Origin: Pseudomonadota bacterium
GTDB taxonomy: Bacteria; Pseudomonadota; Alphaproteobacteria; Sphingomonadales; Sphingomonadaceae
Reading direction: 5' to 3'
Assembly: GCA_023436615.1 (NCBI GenBank)
Contig: JAEZIO010000025.1
Coordinates: 55,443-119,442, forward strand
Length of the DNA: 64,000 bases
Shown here: positions 36,187 to 46,372 of the stretch, one piece after another
Layout of the letters: each line of letters begins with the position of its first letter
Numbering within the stretch: position 1 is the first letter of the stretch
The notes under the pieces: generated by a model
The model's input: the letters and a program-made list of their open reading frames with translations, nothing else
The model's database searches: none
What the model was told of the DNA's origin: nothing
Program-made: the position numbers and the translations under genes

Positions 36187-36912
36187 TTGTTGGACTTCAT
36201 CATGTCCGGGCTCGGTGCCGCCAGCGCGCAGTCGAGCGGAGTCGCCGGAATCTGGGCTGCGATCGCTCAGGATTTCTCCAACATCACCGAACCGGCGGCG
36301 TTCAGCGCCTTCCTCCAGGTGCTGATGATCGACCTGGTGCTCGCCGGCGACAATGCAATCGTCGTCGGGGCGCTCGCGGCGGGCCTTAGCGCCGACCAGC
36401 GTCGCAAGGTCATCCTCATCGGCGTCCTCGCTGCGCTCGTCCTGCGCATCATCTTCGCTTTGATCGTCACGCAACTCCTGCAGGTCATCGGGCTGATCCT
36501 CGTCGGCGGCTTGCTGCTGCTATGGGTGGCGTGGCGGATGTGGCGCGATCTTCGCCACGAAGGTGAGTCCCCGGGCTCAGACGAAATCGTCGGTGACGAA
36601 CGGTCCGGACTGCGTCCGGCGAAAAGCTTTGCCGGGGCGGTGTGGGCCGTGGCCGTCGCGGACGTGTCGATGAGCCTCGACAACGTGCTGGCCGTGGCCG
36701 GCGCTGCTCGCGATCACCCGGGAATCCTGATTGTCGGGCTCGTGTTCGCGGTCGCTCTGATGGGAATCGCCGCCAACGTGATCGCGCGCTACATCGAACG
36801 CTATCGCTGGATCGCCTATGTCGGGCTCGCCGTCATCGTCTACGTCGCCTGCAAGATGATCTATGACGGATGGGTCCACCCCGACGTGGGCCTCGGAACG
36901 CTTTTCGCCTGA
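36187..36912 (+). CDS. TerC family membrane protein, copy 2
   Basis: 241 residues. The motifs are IDLVLAGDNAIVVGALAAGL and VADVSMSLDNVLAVAGAARD, with GGLLLLWVAWRMWRDL after the third helix, aligning along its length with copy 1. It has an extra 30-residue N-terminal extension. A TTG start at 36187 lies 6 bp after AAGGAG; the first ATG (36202) is too far from that ribosome binding site, so TTG is preferred. Confidence 0.87.
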   Translation: MLDFIMSGLGAASAQSSGVAGIWAAIAQDFSNITEPAAFSAFLQVLMIDLVLAGDNAIVVGALAAGLSADQRRKVILIGVLAALVLRIIFALIVTQLLQVIGLILVGGLLLLWVAWRMWRDLRHEGESPGSDEIVGDERSGLRPAKSFAGAVWAVAVADVSMSLDNVLAVAGAARDHPGILIVGLVFAVALMGIAANVIARYIERYRWIAYVGLAVIVYVACKMIYDGWVHPDVGLGTLFA

Positions 36913-36951
36913 GGTTTTCGGCTCGCCGTCGGCCGCGATAAAGACATCGTC

Positions 36952-38232
36952 ATGCCCGCTAACACGATTTTCGCGCTTTCGAGCGGAACGCCGCCGGCGG
37001 CAATTTCGGTAATCCGGATTAGCGGGCCTGCAGCGCACGCTGCGGGATCGGCGCTGGCGGGCGAACTTCCGCCGGCGCGACGTGCGACCGTCCGCAAGCT
37101 CCGGGACGGCGATGGCATGCTTCTCGACGAGGCGCTCGTCCTGCGGTTCGACGCTCCGCTGAGCTCGACGGGTGAAGACGTTATCGAGCTTCACTGCCAT
37201 GGCGGCCGCGCGGTCGTCTCTGCGATCCTCGCGGTGCTGTCGCAGATCGAGGGGCTTCGCGAAGCGCGGCCGGGCGAATTCACGCGGCGGGCCTTCGAGA
37301 ACGGCCGAATCGACCTCACCGAGGCCGAGGGCCTCGCCGATCTCATTGAGGCGGAAACGGAAGCCCAGCGGCGTTCGGCGCAGATGATGGCCGAAGGCGG
37401 CCTCTCGGCGCGGGTCGGCGAGTGGCAGGCGCGCCTGCTCGACCTTTGCGCCCGCGCCGAAGCGGCGATCGATTATGTGGACGAGGACTCGGTAGACGCT
37501 GCACCCGACCTCTCTCGCGATTGCGCGGCATTAGCGGAAGAATTGTCCGAATGGGCCGATCGGCCGCGCGCGGAATTGCTCAGGGACGGGGTTCGCGTCG
37601 TCATCGCCGGCCCACCAAACGCCGGAAAGTCCAGCCTTCTCAATGCGTTATGTGGGTTTGAGCGGGCTATCGTGACCGATATCCCGGGAACCACGCGCGA
37701 TCATGTCGAAGTCCCTCTCGCGCTGGACGGTCTGCCGATCCGACTGACCGACACCGCGGGACTTCGCGATGCGGAGGACCCGGTCGAGCAGATCGGCGTG
37801 GAGCGGTCACGCCAATTGCTTGAGCGCGCCGACCTGCTCGTCTGGCTCGGAGAGCCGGCAGATGCGCCCTCGCACGCGCGGGTAATCTACGTCCACGCCA
37901 AGGCTGACTTGGCGGAGCGCCGAGCGGCGCCCGCGGGCTCGCTGCCCGTGTCGTCGGTGTCCGGAGAAGGGCTTTCGGCCCTCGGCGATGCCATTGCGAC
38001 GGCTGCACGCGCTCTTCTCCCCGCCGAAGGAACGATGGCGCTCAATCGCCGCCAGGCCGGTTGCATCGCCGAGGCTCGAGATGCGCTCCAGGCCGCGTCG
38101 GAAACGGATGATCTGGTGCTTGCCGCGGAATTTCTGCGGTCTGCGCGCCTGGCATTCGACCGGGTGACTGGCCGTGCCGGCGTCGACGATCTCCTCGACG
38201 TGCTTTTCGGCCGCTTCTGCCTCGGAAAATGA
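36952..38232 (+). CDS. mnmE: tRNA uridine-5-carboxymethylaminomethyl modification GTPase
   Basis: With MnmG it modifies the wobble uridine of several tRNAs. 426 residues: N-terminal folate-binding domain (TIFALSSGTPPAAISVIRISG, GEFTRRAFENGRIDL), then helical domain and inserted G domain with G1 GPPNAGKSSLLNAL, G2 TTRD, G3 DTAGLRD. Ends FCLGK, the C-terminal C-(I/L)-G-K motif needed for catalysis. First gene of mnmE-mnmG-rsmG-parA-parB. Confidence 0.95.
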   Translation: MPANTIFALSSGTPPAAISVIRISGPAAHAAGSALAGELPPARRATVRKLRDGDGMLLDEALVLRFDAPLSSTGEDVIELHCHGGRAVVSAILAVLSQIEGLREARPGEFTRRAFENGRIDLTEAEGLADLIEAETEAQRRSAQMMAEGGLSARVGEWQARLLDLCARAEAAIDYVDEDSVDAAPDLSRDCAALAEELSEWADRPRAELLRDGVRVVIAGPPNAGKSSLLNALCGFERAIVTDIPGTTRDHVEVPLALDGLPIRLTDTAGLRDAEDPVEQIGVERSRQLLERADLLVWLGEPADAPSHARVIYVHAKADLAERRAAPAGSLPVSSVSGEGLSALGDAIATAARALLPAEGTMALNRRQAGCIAEARDALQAASETDDLVLAAEFLRSARLAFDRVTGRAGVDDLLDVLFGRFCLGK

Positions 38233-38248
38233 GCTGGCAGCGGGCGGA

Positions 38249-38264
38249 TGTTTCACGTGGAACA
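38249..38264. other. parS-like centromere site (one mismatch)
   Basis: Fifteen of 16 bases of the consensus parS palindrome TGTTTCACGTGAAACA match (position 12 is G). It lies in the 91-bp gap between mnmE and mnmG, about 3.1 kb before parB. ParB-parS spreading from here and from the perfect site in rsmG would form the partition complex. Confidence 0.8.
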
Positions 38265-38323
38265 TCTAGCCGGGTTCCCCCTCTTGGTAGCGGTGAGGTT
38301 GCCGATCGGCTAGGGCGCACGGC

Positions 38324-40000
38324 GTGTACGATGTTCTTGTGATCGGCGCCGGCCATGCCGGCTGCGAGGCGGCTGCCGCGGCTGCTCGGCGCGGCGCGCG
38401 CGTCGGCTTGGTCACCTTCCGAACCGAGGACATCGGCCAGATGTCGTGCAACCCTTCGATCGGCGGCGTGGGCAAGGGCCATCTCGTCCGCGAGCTCGAC
38501 GTTTTCGACGGCCTCATGGCACGCGCTGCGGATCGGGCCGCGATCCACCGGCGCATGCTCAACCGCAGCAAGGGACCCGCGGTCCAGGGGCCGCGCATTC
38601 AGGCTGACCGCAGCCTCTACAGAAGCGCTGTCGCGGGGCTTCTCGCCGACACGTCGGTCGAGTTGATCGTCGGCGAGGCGCTGCGGCTGGATATCGCGGC
38701 GAACCGGGTCGCCGCGCTGGAAACCGATCGGGGAAGGATCGAGTGCCGCACGCTTGTCATCGCCACCGGGACGTTTCTCGACGCGCGCATGTATCTTGGC
38801 GAGCGGGTCATCGAGGGCGGGCGCAGAGGCCAACGGGCCGCCGTCGCGCTGGGCGGTCAGGTTCGGGAGATCGGACTGGGCCAGGGAAGGCTCAAGACTG
38901 GGACGCCGCCGCGGCTGGACGGCCGCACCATCGACTGGGCACGGTTGCAGCCGCAGCCGAGCGACGAGAACCGCTGGACGATGTCTGCGCTCGACGATCG
39001 CCGCGACATTCCTAAAGTCGCTTGCGCAATCACGCGCACGAACGATGAGACCCACGAGGTCATCGCGGCGAACTTCGACCGCTCGCCCCTGTTCGCGGGA
39101 GCGATCGAGGGACGGGGCCCCCGTTACTGCCCTTCGATCGAAGACAAGGTGAAGCGCTTCGGCGAGCGCGACGGACACCAGATTTTCCTTGAGCCCGAGG
39201 GCCTGCGCGATCCGGTCGTCTACCCGAACGGCATTTCGACATCGCTCCCCGAGGACGTCCAGCAGGCGCTGGTTCGCTCCATCCGGGGATTGGAGCGGGC
39301 GGAGATTGTCCGTCCCGGTTATGCCGTGGAATACGAATTCGTTGACCCGAGGCGTCTGGGAAGCACGCTCGAGGTGCATGAGATTCGTGGGCTGTTCCTT
39401 GCCGGACAGATCAACGGCACGACGGGGTACGAGGAAGCGGCCGCTCAGGGATTAGTCGCCGGCTTGAATGCGGCCGCGCTGGCGATGGATCTCGAACCGG
39501 TGCGCTTCGACCGCCGGAGCTCCTATTTGGGCGTGATGGTCGACGACCTCACCCTGCAGGGTGTGACCGAGCCTTATCGCATGATGACTGCGCGCGCCGA
39601 GTATCGGCTTGCTCTCCGCGCCGACAACGCAACCACGCGGCTCGGCGAGGTCGCGCTTGCGGCCGATTGCGTTTCCGCTCGCCGCCGCGCTGCGATCGAA
39701 AGCCACCTCGAGGGCCGGGGCTCGCCGGAATGGCCTGATACCGAGGAAGGGCGCGCCGATACGCTGTACGCACCCTATGTGGAACGGCAGCAGCGCGAGT
39801 GGGATGCGCTCCAGCGCGATGCAAAAATATGGCTTGGAGCTGGCTTCGATTATGCCTCCGTGCCTGGCCTTTCGACCGAAATGGTCGAGCGGCTATCCAC
39901 AGCCCGGCCCGAAACGCTGGAGCAGGCCTCGCGAATCGCTGGCCTCACCCCGGCGGCGCTATCGGCCCTGCATGTGGCTGCAAGCCGAATGGCGGCATGA
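38324..40000 (+). CDS. mnmG: tRNA uridine-5-carboxymethylaminomethyl modification enzyme MnmG
   Basis: FAD enzyme partner of MnmE. 558 residues: FAD-binding VIGAGHAGCEAA at the N-terminus, GQMSCNPSIGGVGKGHLVRELD, GPAVQGPRIQADR, GRLKTGTPPRLDG, PEGLRDPVVYPNGISTSLP, then AGQINGTTGYEEAAAQG and the C-terminal FDYASVPGLSTEMVERL...RIAGLTPAALSAL. Most MnmG proteins are around 600-630 residues. Here the stretch between VSARRRAAIE and LYAPYVERQQ is markedly short. GTG start at 38324 fits the family N-terminus. The stop overlaps rsmG by ATGA. Confidence 0.94.
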   Translation: MYDVLVIGAGHAGCEAAAAAARRGARVGLVTFRTEDIGQMSCNPSIGGVGKGHLVRELDVFDGLMARAADRAAIHRRMLNRSKGPAVQGPRIQADRSLYRSAVAGLLADTSVELIVGEALRLDIAANRVAALETDRGRIECRTLVIATGTFLDARMYLGERVIEGGRRGQRAAVALGGQVREIGLGQGRLKTGTPPRLDGRTIDWARLQPQPSDENRWTMSALDDRRDIPKVACAITRTNDETHEVIAANFDRSPLFAGAIEGRGPRYCPSIEDKVKRFGERDGHQIFLEPEGLRDPVVYPNGISTSLPEDVQQALVRSIRGLERAEIVRPGYAVEYEFVDPRRLGSTLEVHEIRGLFLAGQINGTTGYEEAAAQGLVAGLNAAALAMDLEPVRFDRRSSYLGVMVDDLTLQGVTEPYRMMTARAEYRLALRADNATTRLGEVALAADCVSARRRAAIESHLEGRGSPEWPDTEEGRADTLYAPYVERQQREWDALQRDAKIWLGAGFDYASVPGLSTEMVERLSTARPETLEQASRIAGLTPAALSALHVAASRMAA

Positions 40001-40613
40001 TCGGCTCGATCGCCGCGGCCGCCGGCCGCGATGTTTCACGTGAAACATTGGACAGGATCGCGCGCTACGAAGCGCTTCTGCGCGAGGAATCCACGCGCCA
40101 GAACCTGGTCTCTGCGCCAACGCTCCAAAACCTGCGCGAGCGCCACATTCTGGACAGCGCGCAGCTGGTGAAATTCGAACCCCAGGAGGGGGCGTCCTGG
40201 GCGGATATCGGTTCGGGGGCCGGCCTCCCGGGCATGGTGGTAGCGTTGCTCGTCACGGGACCGGTGACGCTGATCGAACCGCGGCGCTTGCGGGCGGAGT
40301 TCCTCGAGCGGGTCGTCGATGCGCTGCGCCTTAGCGGCCGGGTCCGAGTCGCGCAATCGAAGGCCGAGCGGATCGAGGGCCGATTCGACGTGATCACCGC
40401 GCGAGCCGTCGCCGCCGCCGACCGGCTGCTGAGGATATCCACGCATCTGTCCACAAGAAACACGGTCTGGGTGCTGCCGAAGGGGGCGAGCGCTCAATCC
40501 GAACTGGCTGAGGCGCGAAGACACTGGCATTGTGATGCCGAAACGGTTCCGAGCGATACCGATCCCAAATCCGGGATTCTTCTGCTCCGGAACGTAAGAG
40601 CGAGGGGTGGGCG

Positions 40614-40617
<4 letters not shown>
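39997..40617 (+). CDS. rsmG: 16S rRNA (guanine-527 N7) methyltransferase
   Basis: 206-residue SAM-dependent methyltransferase. SAM motif I is WADIGSGAGLPGMV near residue 70; the N-terminal helix holds NLVSAP and RHILDSAQL. The codons for DVSRETL near residue 12 also spell a perfect parS site. The ATG overlaps the mnmG stop and the TGA overlaps the parA start, both as ATGA. A longer in-frame ORF starting inside mnmG is rejected. Confidence 0.94.
40032..40047. other. Perfect parS centromere site inside rsmG
   Basis: TGTTTCACGTGAAACA, exact 16-base parS palindrome, within codons 12-17 of rsmG. About 0.6 kb from parA and 1.3 kb from parB, 7.5 kb from the candidate origin. parS sites in or near the gidB/rsmG-parA region are typical of bacterial origins. 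Confidence 0.95.
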
Positions 40618-41389
<772 letters not shown>

Positions 41390-41393
<4 letters not shown>

Positions 41394-42295
41394 GCGACAA
41401 AAAGCCGGCATCGGGCCTTGGGCGCGGCTTGGCAGCGCTTCTCGACGAGGCGGTACGAACGGCTTCCGGGCCCGACGGCCCTGACAGCGCACCCGACGCA
41501 AGCGGCGTTCGGGAAGTAGAAATAGCCCGGATTCGCCCCAACCCGGCCCAGCCCCGCATCCACTTCGACGAGGAATCGATCGCCGAGCTTGCGGAATCCA
41601 TTGCCGAGCGCGGCGTGCTTCAGCCCATCCTCTTGCGTCCCGACGGCGAGGGCTTCCAGCTCGTCGCGGGAGAGAGGCGCTGGCGAGCCGCGCAGCGGGC
41701 GCGGCTGCACACGATCCCGGCGCTAATCCGCGACATCGACGATTCGACATCGGCGGAGATTGCGCTGATCGAGAATATCCAGCGCCAGGATCTCAACGCG
41801 ATCGAGGAGGCGGAAGGCTATCGCAAGCTGACCGACACTTATGGGCACACGCAGGACGAGGTCGCCAAGCTCGTCCACAAGTCTCGCAGCCATGTCGCCA
41901 ACCTCTTAAGATTGCTTGATCTTCCGGATGGCGTCAAGCAACTGCTATTGCGTGGCGATATCAACATGGGCCACGCGCGCGCTATCGCCACGGCCGACAA
42001 CGCCGAAGCGCTTGCCGCCGAGATCGTCGAAAAGGGCCTGTCGGTTCGCCAGGCCGAAGCGCTGGCGCGCAAGGTTCGGCCTGGCGCCGGCTCCGACATC
42101 GCCCGGGGCAGCGCAAGGCGCCAAAAGCAGGCGGCGGACGCCGATATCGCCGCGCTTGAGCGCCAGCTTGGCGACATCCTGGGCCTCAAGGTCAAGGTGG
42201 CGAGTGACGGCAGTCGAGGGACCGTCACCCTGCATTATTCCAACCTCGACCAGCTCGACATGATCTGCCAGCGGCTTTCCGGCGAGCCGATTTAG
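41390..42295 (+). CDS. parB: Chromosome partitioning protein ParB
   Basis: 301 residues. N-terminal ParA-activating tail SGLGRGLAALLDE, then the CTPase fold with IRPNPAQPRIHFDEESI and LVAGERRWRAAQRA (GERR motif), ENIQRQDLNAIEEA, a helix-turn-helix around HTQDEVAKLVHKSRSHVANLLRLL, and a C-terminal dimerisation domain. It binds parS and spreads by CTP-dependent clamping. The ATG at 41390 overlaps the parA stop. Convergent with holA, 3 bp apart. Confidence 0.96.
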
Positions 42296-42298
42296 CGC

Positions 42299-43312
42299 CT
42301 AGCGCCGGCGGGCTGTCCTCGCGATCGCCACCAGCTCTTCCTCGAGCGCGTCGCCCGGCGGCGGCGAATCGCCCCGCATCAGCCGCCGCTCCAGCTCACC
42401 GGAACGTTGCACGACGCGGGCAAGCGCCGGCGAATCCCAGCGCCCGACCATCCGCCCCACTAGATCTTTGTCCTTCCAGAACAGGGACTTGCCGGCTGAC
42501 GTCACGGCGTCATGAAGCCGCTCGCCGGCATCCACCCGAGCGCGGATCGGCGTGAGCGTCAGCAGTCGCCGCTGAAGGGATCTCAGGACGGCGATGGCAT
42601 CGGTATCCGAGGCGCTGGCGTCGAGCTCGCGCGCGAGCCCCTCGAGGTCACCGGACAAAGCGAGATCACCCAGCCGCGTCGAGTCGCCCTCAGTCCCCGC
42701 ACCCACCTCCTCGAGCGTGTCGCGATCGACCGTCGCCGGCGACTCCGGCCCGGCGTCGAGGTAGAGCGCGATCTTGGCCAGCTCCTGGGCAATGACGGCG
42801 CGGTCGGCTCCGGCGGCGGCCGCAATGCGCGCCGCTATCCCGGGACTGAGGCGGAGCCCCTCTTTTCGCGCAAGGTCCTCCACCACGCCCTCGGCATCGC
42901 GCTCGGTCAGCTCGTAAGAGACATGCGCGAGCGCCCGGGCATGCGTCTCGGCCAGCTTGACGAGCGGTGACGCCTTACGAAGCGCGCCTGCGACCGCGAT
43001 CGCGGGACTTTCCGCGGCAGGCGCCTGAAGGAGCGCTTCGACGGCAGGCGTGATCTCGTCGCCCGCCGGTTCGACCCAGATTGCGCGCTTTCCGCCGAAC
43101 AGGCCGATCGCGCTCGCTTCGTCGGAAAGCAGCGCGGGGTCGGCCTTCGCGGCTTGCGCGGCAACGGCGAACTTTTCGGCATGCAACCCCTTGAGCAAAC
43201 GCTCGGCATGACCGCGCGATTGGCTCTCGTCCCGGCCGTAGAAAAGGTAGAAGCGGATGGCCGGATCCGGCTGGTCGAGCGCCCGCCCCAGAGATCCCCT
43301 GGCAGCCTTCAC
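42299..43312 (-). CDS. holA: DNA polymerase III delta subunit
   Basis: 337-residue clamp-loader subunit that opens the sliding clamp. N-terminal FYLFYGRDESQSRGHAERLL, then PALLSDEASAIGLFGGKRAIWVEP, domain II, and a C-terminal helical collar with DAIAVLRSLQRRLLTL and KDKDLVGRMVGRWDSPAL. GTG start at 43312 overlaps the lptE stop (GTGA). Last gene of leuS-lptE-holA. Confidence 0.92.
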   Translation of the reverse strand: MKAARGSLGRALDQPDPAIRFYLFYGRDESQSRGHAERLLKGLHAEKFAVAAQAAKADPALLSDEASAIGLFGGKRAIWVEPAGDEITPAVEALLQAPAAESPAIAVAGALRKASPLVKLAETHARALAHVSYELTERDAEGVVEDLARKEGLRLSPGIAARIAAAAGADRAVIAQELAKIALYLDAGPESPATVDRDTLEEVGAGTEGDSTRLGDLALSGDLEGLARELDASASDTDAIAVLRSLQRRLLTLTPIRARVDAGERLHDAVTSAGKSLFWKDKDLVGRMVGRWDSPALARVVQRSGELERRLMRGDSPPPGDALEEELVAIARTARRR

Positions 43313-43806
43313 CGCGATCCCGCGGTGCGCGATGCGTAAAGGCCGAGCCTCGCCACAATCTGGTCGGCGACTGCATCGGCCAGCCGTTCCTCGGCTGATT
43401 GCTCCGCCGCCACCGTCGCATATTCCGAGCTGACGACGTCGATCCCGGCGTCCGAGCCGGCCGTCGCATCCAGCACGACCTGGCCCGTTGCCACGGTGAC
43501 GAGTCGGTAGCGCGCACGCAACGTCCGCCGCTCGCGGGTGACGGCCCGGTCCCCGCGGATGCCGAGGCCGATGATGTCGTCATCGAGCTCAACCTCGAGC
43601 CGGAAGAGTGGCGGACCGCTGCCGCTTTCTCCAAGCCGCTCGCGAAGATTGTTGTACAGCAGCCAGCCGTTCCGCTGCGGGATCGGCGCGACGACGATAT
43701 GGCGGAGGCTCGTCGCCACCGCACCAGAACCGCCGCCCGCGTAAAGCGGCTGCAGCGCGCATCCCGGGAGGACGAGCGCGGAGGCCGCGAGGATGAGCTT
43801 GCGCAT
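43309..43806 (-). CDS. lptE: LPS assembly lipoprotein LptE
   Basis: 165 residues with a lipoprotein signal: hydrophobic start and lipobox LVLPGC (Cys15). The mature part is mixed alpha/beta with GNVRHI-like LRHIVVAPIPQRNGWLLYNNLRERLG, matching LptE plugs that sit inside LptD in the outer membrane. It lies between leuS and holA as in many proteobacteria. The ATG shares its A with the leuS TGA (TGATG). Confidence 0.9.
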   Translation of the reverse strand: MRKLILAASALVLPGCALQPLYAGGGSGAVATSLRHIVVAPIPQRNGWLLYNNLRERLGESGSGPPLFRLEVELDDDIIGLGIRGDRAVTRERRTLRARYRLVTVATGQVVLDATAGSDAGIDVVSSEYATVAAEQSAEERLADAVADQIVARLGLYASRTAGSR

Positions 43807-46358
43807 CACGCGACGATATTCACCAGGCGATCGGGCACGACAATGATTTTGCGCGGGCTCGATCCCGCCAGCTGGCGCTGGACCTTCTCCGAAGCGAGCG
43901 CGAGCGCTTCGACCTCGGCGCGGCCGAGGCCCCGCGGGGCGCTCAGCGTATCGCGAAGCTTGCCGTTGATCTGCACGGCCAGCGTGACCTCGTCCTCGAC
44001 GAGCATCGCAGGGTCATGAGTGGGCCATGGGGCATCGACGACCAGCCCCTGCTCGCCCAGGGCTTCCCAGCATTCCTCGGCCAGATGCGGGGCCATCGGC
44101 GCCACCAACATCACGAGCGTTCGGACGGCTTCGCGGCGCGCGGCGGACGGCTTTGCCTTCTCGACGGCCGAGACGAATTCGTAGAGGTGGGCAACCGCCT
44201 TGTTGAACTGAAGTGCCTCGAGAGCGGCCGTCACCGCGGCGACCGTGCGATGCCGCTTGCGGTCGAGCTCCTGATCCTCGCCCTCGCCGGCGGTCGCACC
44301 GGCTAGGCGCCAGACGCGTTGCACGAAGCGAGCCGCGCCTTCGATCCCACCTTCCGACCATTCCAGGTCACGCTCGGGCGGGCTGTCGGACAGCAAGAAC
44401 CAGCGTGCGGCATCGGCGCCGTAGCGGTCGGCGATCGTGTCGGAATCGATGACGTTGCGCTTGGACTTCGACATCTTTTCTACGCGGCCGCGCTTCACCG
44501 GCGCCCCCGCCGCATCGATCAGCTTGCCGTCGTCGGCGGCGCGGACCTCGTCCGGCGCAAGCCAGCGCCCGTCCGACCCGCGATAGGTCTCGTGCGTGAC
44601 CATTCCCTGCGTGAACAGGCCCTTGAACGGCTCGGTGGCGCCGATTCGGCCGATCCGGTTGAGCGCCCGCGTCCAGAATCGCGCATAAAGGAGGTGCAGG
44701 ATCGCATGCTCGACGCCGCCGATATACTGGTCGACCGGCAGCCATGCCTCGGCTTCGGCGCGGTCGAACGGCTTGTCGATCGGCTGGCTCGCGAAGCGAA
44801 TGAAGTACCAGCTCGAATCGACGAAGGTGTCGAACGTGTCGGTCTCGCGCAGCGCGGCCTCTCCGCATTTTGGGCAGGCGGTCCGTCGCCACTCGTCGGC
44901 CCGGTCGAGCGGATTGCCCGGAATGTCTAAGCTGACGTCCTTCGGAAGGGCAACCGGCAGCTGGTCGCGAGGCACGCCCACGGGCCCGCAGGATTCGCAG
45001 TGGATCATCGGGATCGGCGTGCCCCAGTAACGCTGGCGCGATACGCCCCAGTCGCGCAGGCGATAGGCCACCTCACGCTTGCCCCAGCCCTGCTCCTCCG
45101 CCTTGCGGATCACCGCGTCCTGCGCCTCTTCCACCGAGAGGCCGTCGAGAAACCGCGAGTTGACGATCACGCCCTCCCCCGCGTCGGCTTCGTCGCCGAT
45201 GGGCGTGTCCTTGTCCTGGTCGGGCCTCGCGACCACGCGCCGAATCGGAAGCTCGTACTTGGTGGCGAACTCGAAATCCCGCTGGTCGTGCCCCGGAACG
45301 CCGAAGATCGCTCCGGTGCCGTATTCCATCAGCACGAAGTTCGCGATCCAGACCGGGAGCCGCCAGTCGGGATCGAGCGGGTGGACAGCTTCGACGCCGG
45401 TGAGGAAGCCGCGCTTCTCCTGGGTCTCGATGTCGGCGGCGCTGGTTCCGCCGGCCCTGCACTCGGCGACGAAAGCCGCCGCATCGGAATTCTCTGCCGC
45501 GACCGCGCGCGCGAGCGGATGGTCTGCCGCGACCGCGACGAAGCTCGCGCCGAAGATCGTGTCGGGGCGGGTCGTGAACACTTCGATCTCGGGAACGGCC
45601 GCAAGCGCGTCCTTGACCCAGGGATAATCGGAATTGGCGCCATCGGACGCGGTTTTGAACCGGAAGCGCAGCCCGTCCGACCGGCCGATCCAGTTGTCCT
45701 GCATCAGCCGCACCTTCTCGGGCCAGCGATCAAGCGTTTCGAGACCGTCGAGCAGCTCGTCGGCGAAGTCGGTGATCTTGAGGAACCACTGCGACAGCTT
45801 GCGCCGCTCGACCGGCGCGCCGGACCGCCATCCCTTGCCGTCGATCACCTGCTCGTTGGCAAGCACGGTCATGTCGACTGGGTCCCAGTTGACCTCGCTT
45901 TCCTTGCGATACACCAGGCCGGCTTCGTAGAGGTCGAGGAACAGCGCCTGCTCGTGCCCGTAATATTCGGGGTCGCAGGTCGCGATCTCGCGGCTCCAGT
46001 CGAGCGCAAATCCCAGCCGCTTAAGCTGGTCGCGCATCGCCTCGATGTTCGACCGGGTCCAACCCTCCGGATGCACGCCGCGCTCCATCGCCGCATTTTC
46101 GGCGGGCATTCCGAACGCGTCCCACCCCATCGGATGGAGGACTTCGAAGCCCTGCATGCGGCGATAACGGGCGAGCACGTCGCCCATCGTGTAGTTGCGC
46201 GCGTGGCCGACGTGGAGGCGCCCCGAAGGATAGGGGAACATCTCCAGGACATAGGTCTTCGGCTTCGCGCTGGCGGTGTCGGCGACGAAGCAGCGCTCGT
46301 CGTCCCAACGCTTCTGCCAGCGTGAATCCGCAACCGCCGGGTCGAAGCGGCCGGCCAT
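43806..46358 (-). CDS. leuS: Leucyl-tRNA synthetase
   Basis: 850 residues. Class I motifs: HVGHARNYTMGDVLARYRRMQG (HIGH-like) near residue 48 and EKMSKSKRNV (KMSKS) near 627. The CP1 editing domain lies between, including the EVFTTRPDTIFG segment. The zinc-ribbon-like CPKCGEAALRETDTFDTF region and C-terminal anticodon-binding helices are present. Charges tRNA-Leu; one leucine tRNA gene is at 17.9 kb in this window. Confidence 0.96.
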   Translation of the reverse strand: MAGRFDPAVADSRWQKRWDDERCFVADTASAKPKTYVLEMFPYPSGRLHVGHARNYTMGDVLARYRRMQGFEVLHPMGWDAFGMPAENAAMERGVHPEGWTRSNIEAMRDQLKRLGFALDWSREIATCDPEYYGHEQALFLDLYEAGLVYRKESEVNWDPVDMTVLANEQVIDGKGWRSGAPVERRKLSQWFLKITDFADELLDGLETLDRWPEKVRLMQDNWIGRSDGLRFRFKTASDGANSDYPWVKDALAAVPEIEVFTTRPDTIFGASFVAVAADHPLARAVAAENSDAAAFVAECRAGGTSAADIETQEKRGFLTGVEAVHPLDPDWRLPVWIANFVLMEYGTGAIFGVPGHDQRDFEFATKYELPIRRVVARPDQDKDTPIGDEADAGEGVIVNSRFLDGLSVEEAQDAVIRKAEEQGWGKREVAYRLRDWGVSRQRYWGTPIPMIHCESCGPVGVPRDQLPVALPKDVSLDIPGNPLDRADEWRRTACPKCGEAALRETDTFDTFVDSSWYFIRFASQPIDKPFDRAEAEAWLPVDQYIGGVEHAILHLLYARFWTRALNRIGRIGATEPFKGLFTQGMVTHETYRGSDGRWLAPDEVRAADDGKLIDAAGAPVKRGRVEKMSKSKRNVIDSDTIADRYGADAARWFLLSDSPPERDLEWSEGGIEGAARFVQRVWRLAGATAGEGEDQELDRKRHRTVAAVTAALEALQFNKAVAHLYEFVSAVEKAKPSAARREAVRTLVMLVAPMAPHLAEECWEALGEQGLVVDAPWPTHDPAMLVEDEVTLAVQINGKLRDTLSAPRGLGRAEVEALALASEKVQRQLAGSSPRKIIVVPDRLVNIVA

Positions 46359-46372
46359 ATAGAACCCCTATC

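Noticed and set aside
38042..38265. Minus-strand ORFs beginning MFHVKH at the parS-like site
   Set aside because: The start is just the parS palindrome read as codons; the rest is antisense to mnmE.
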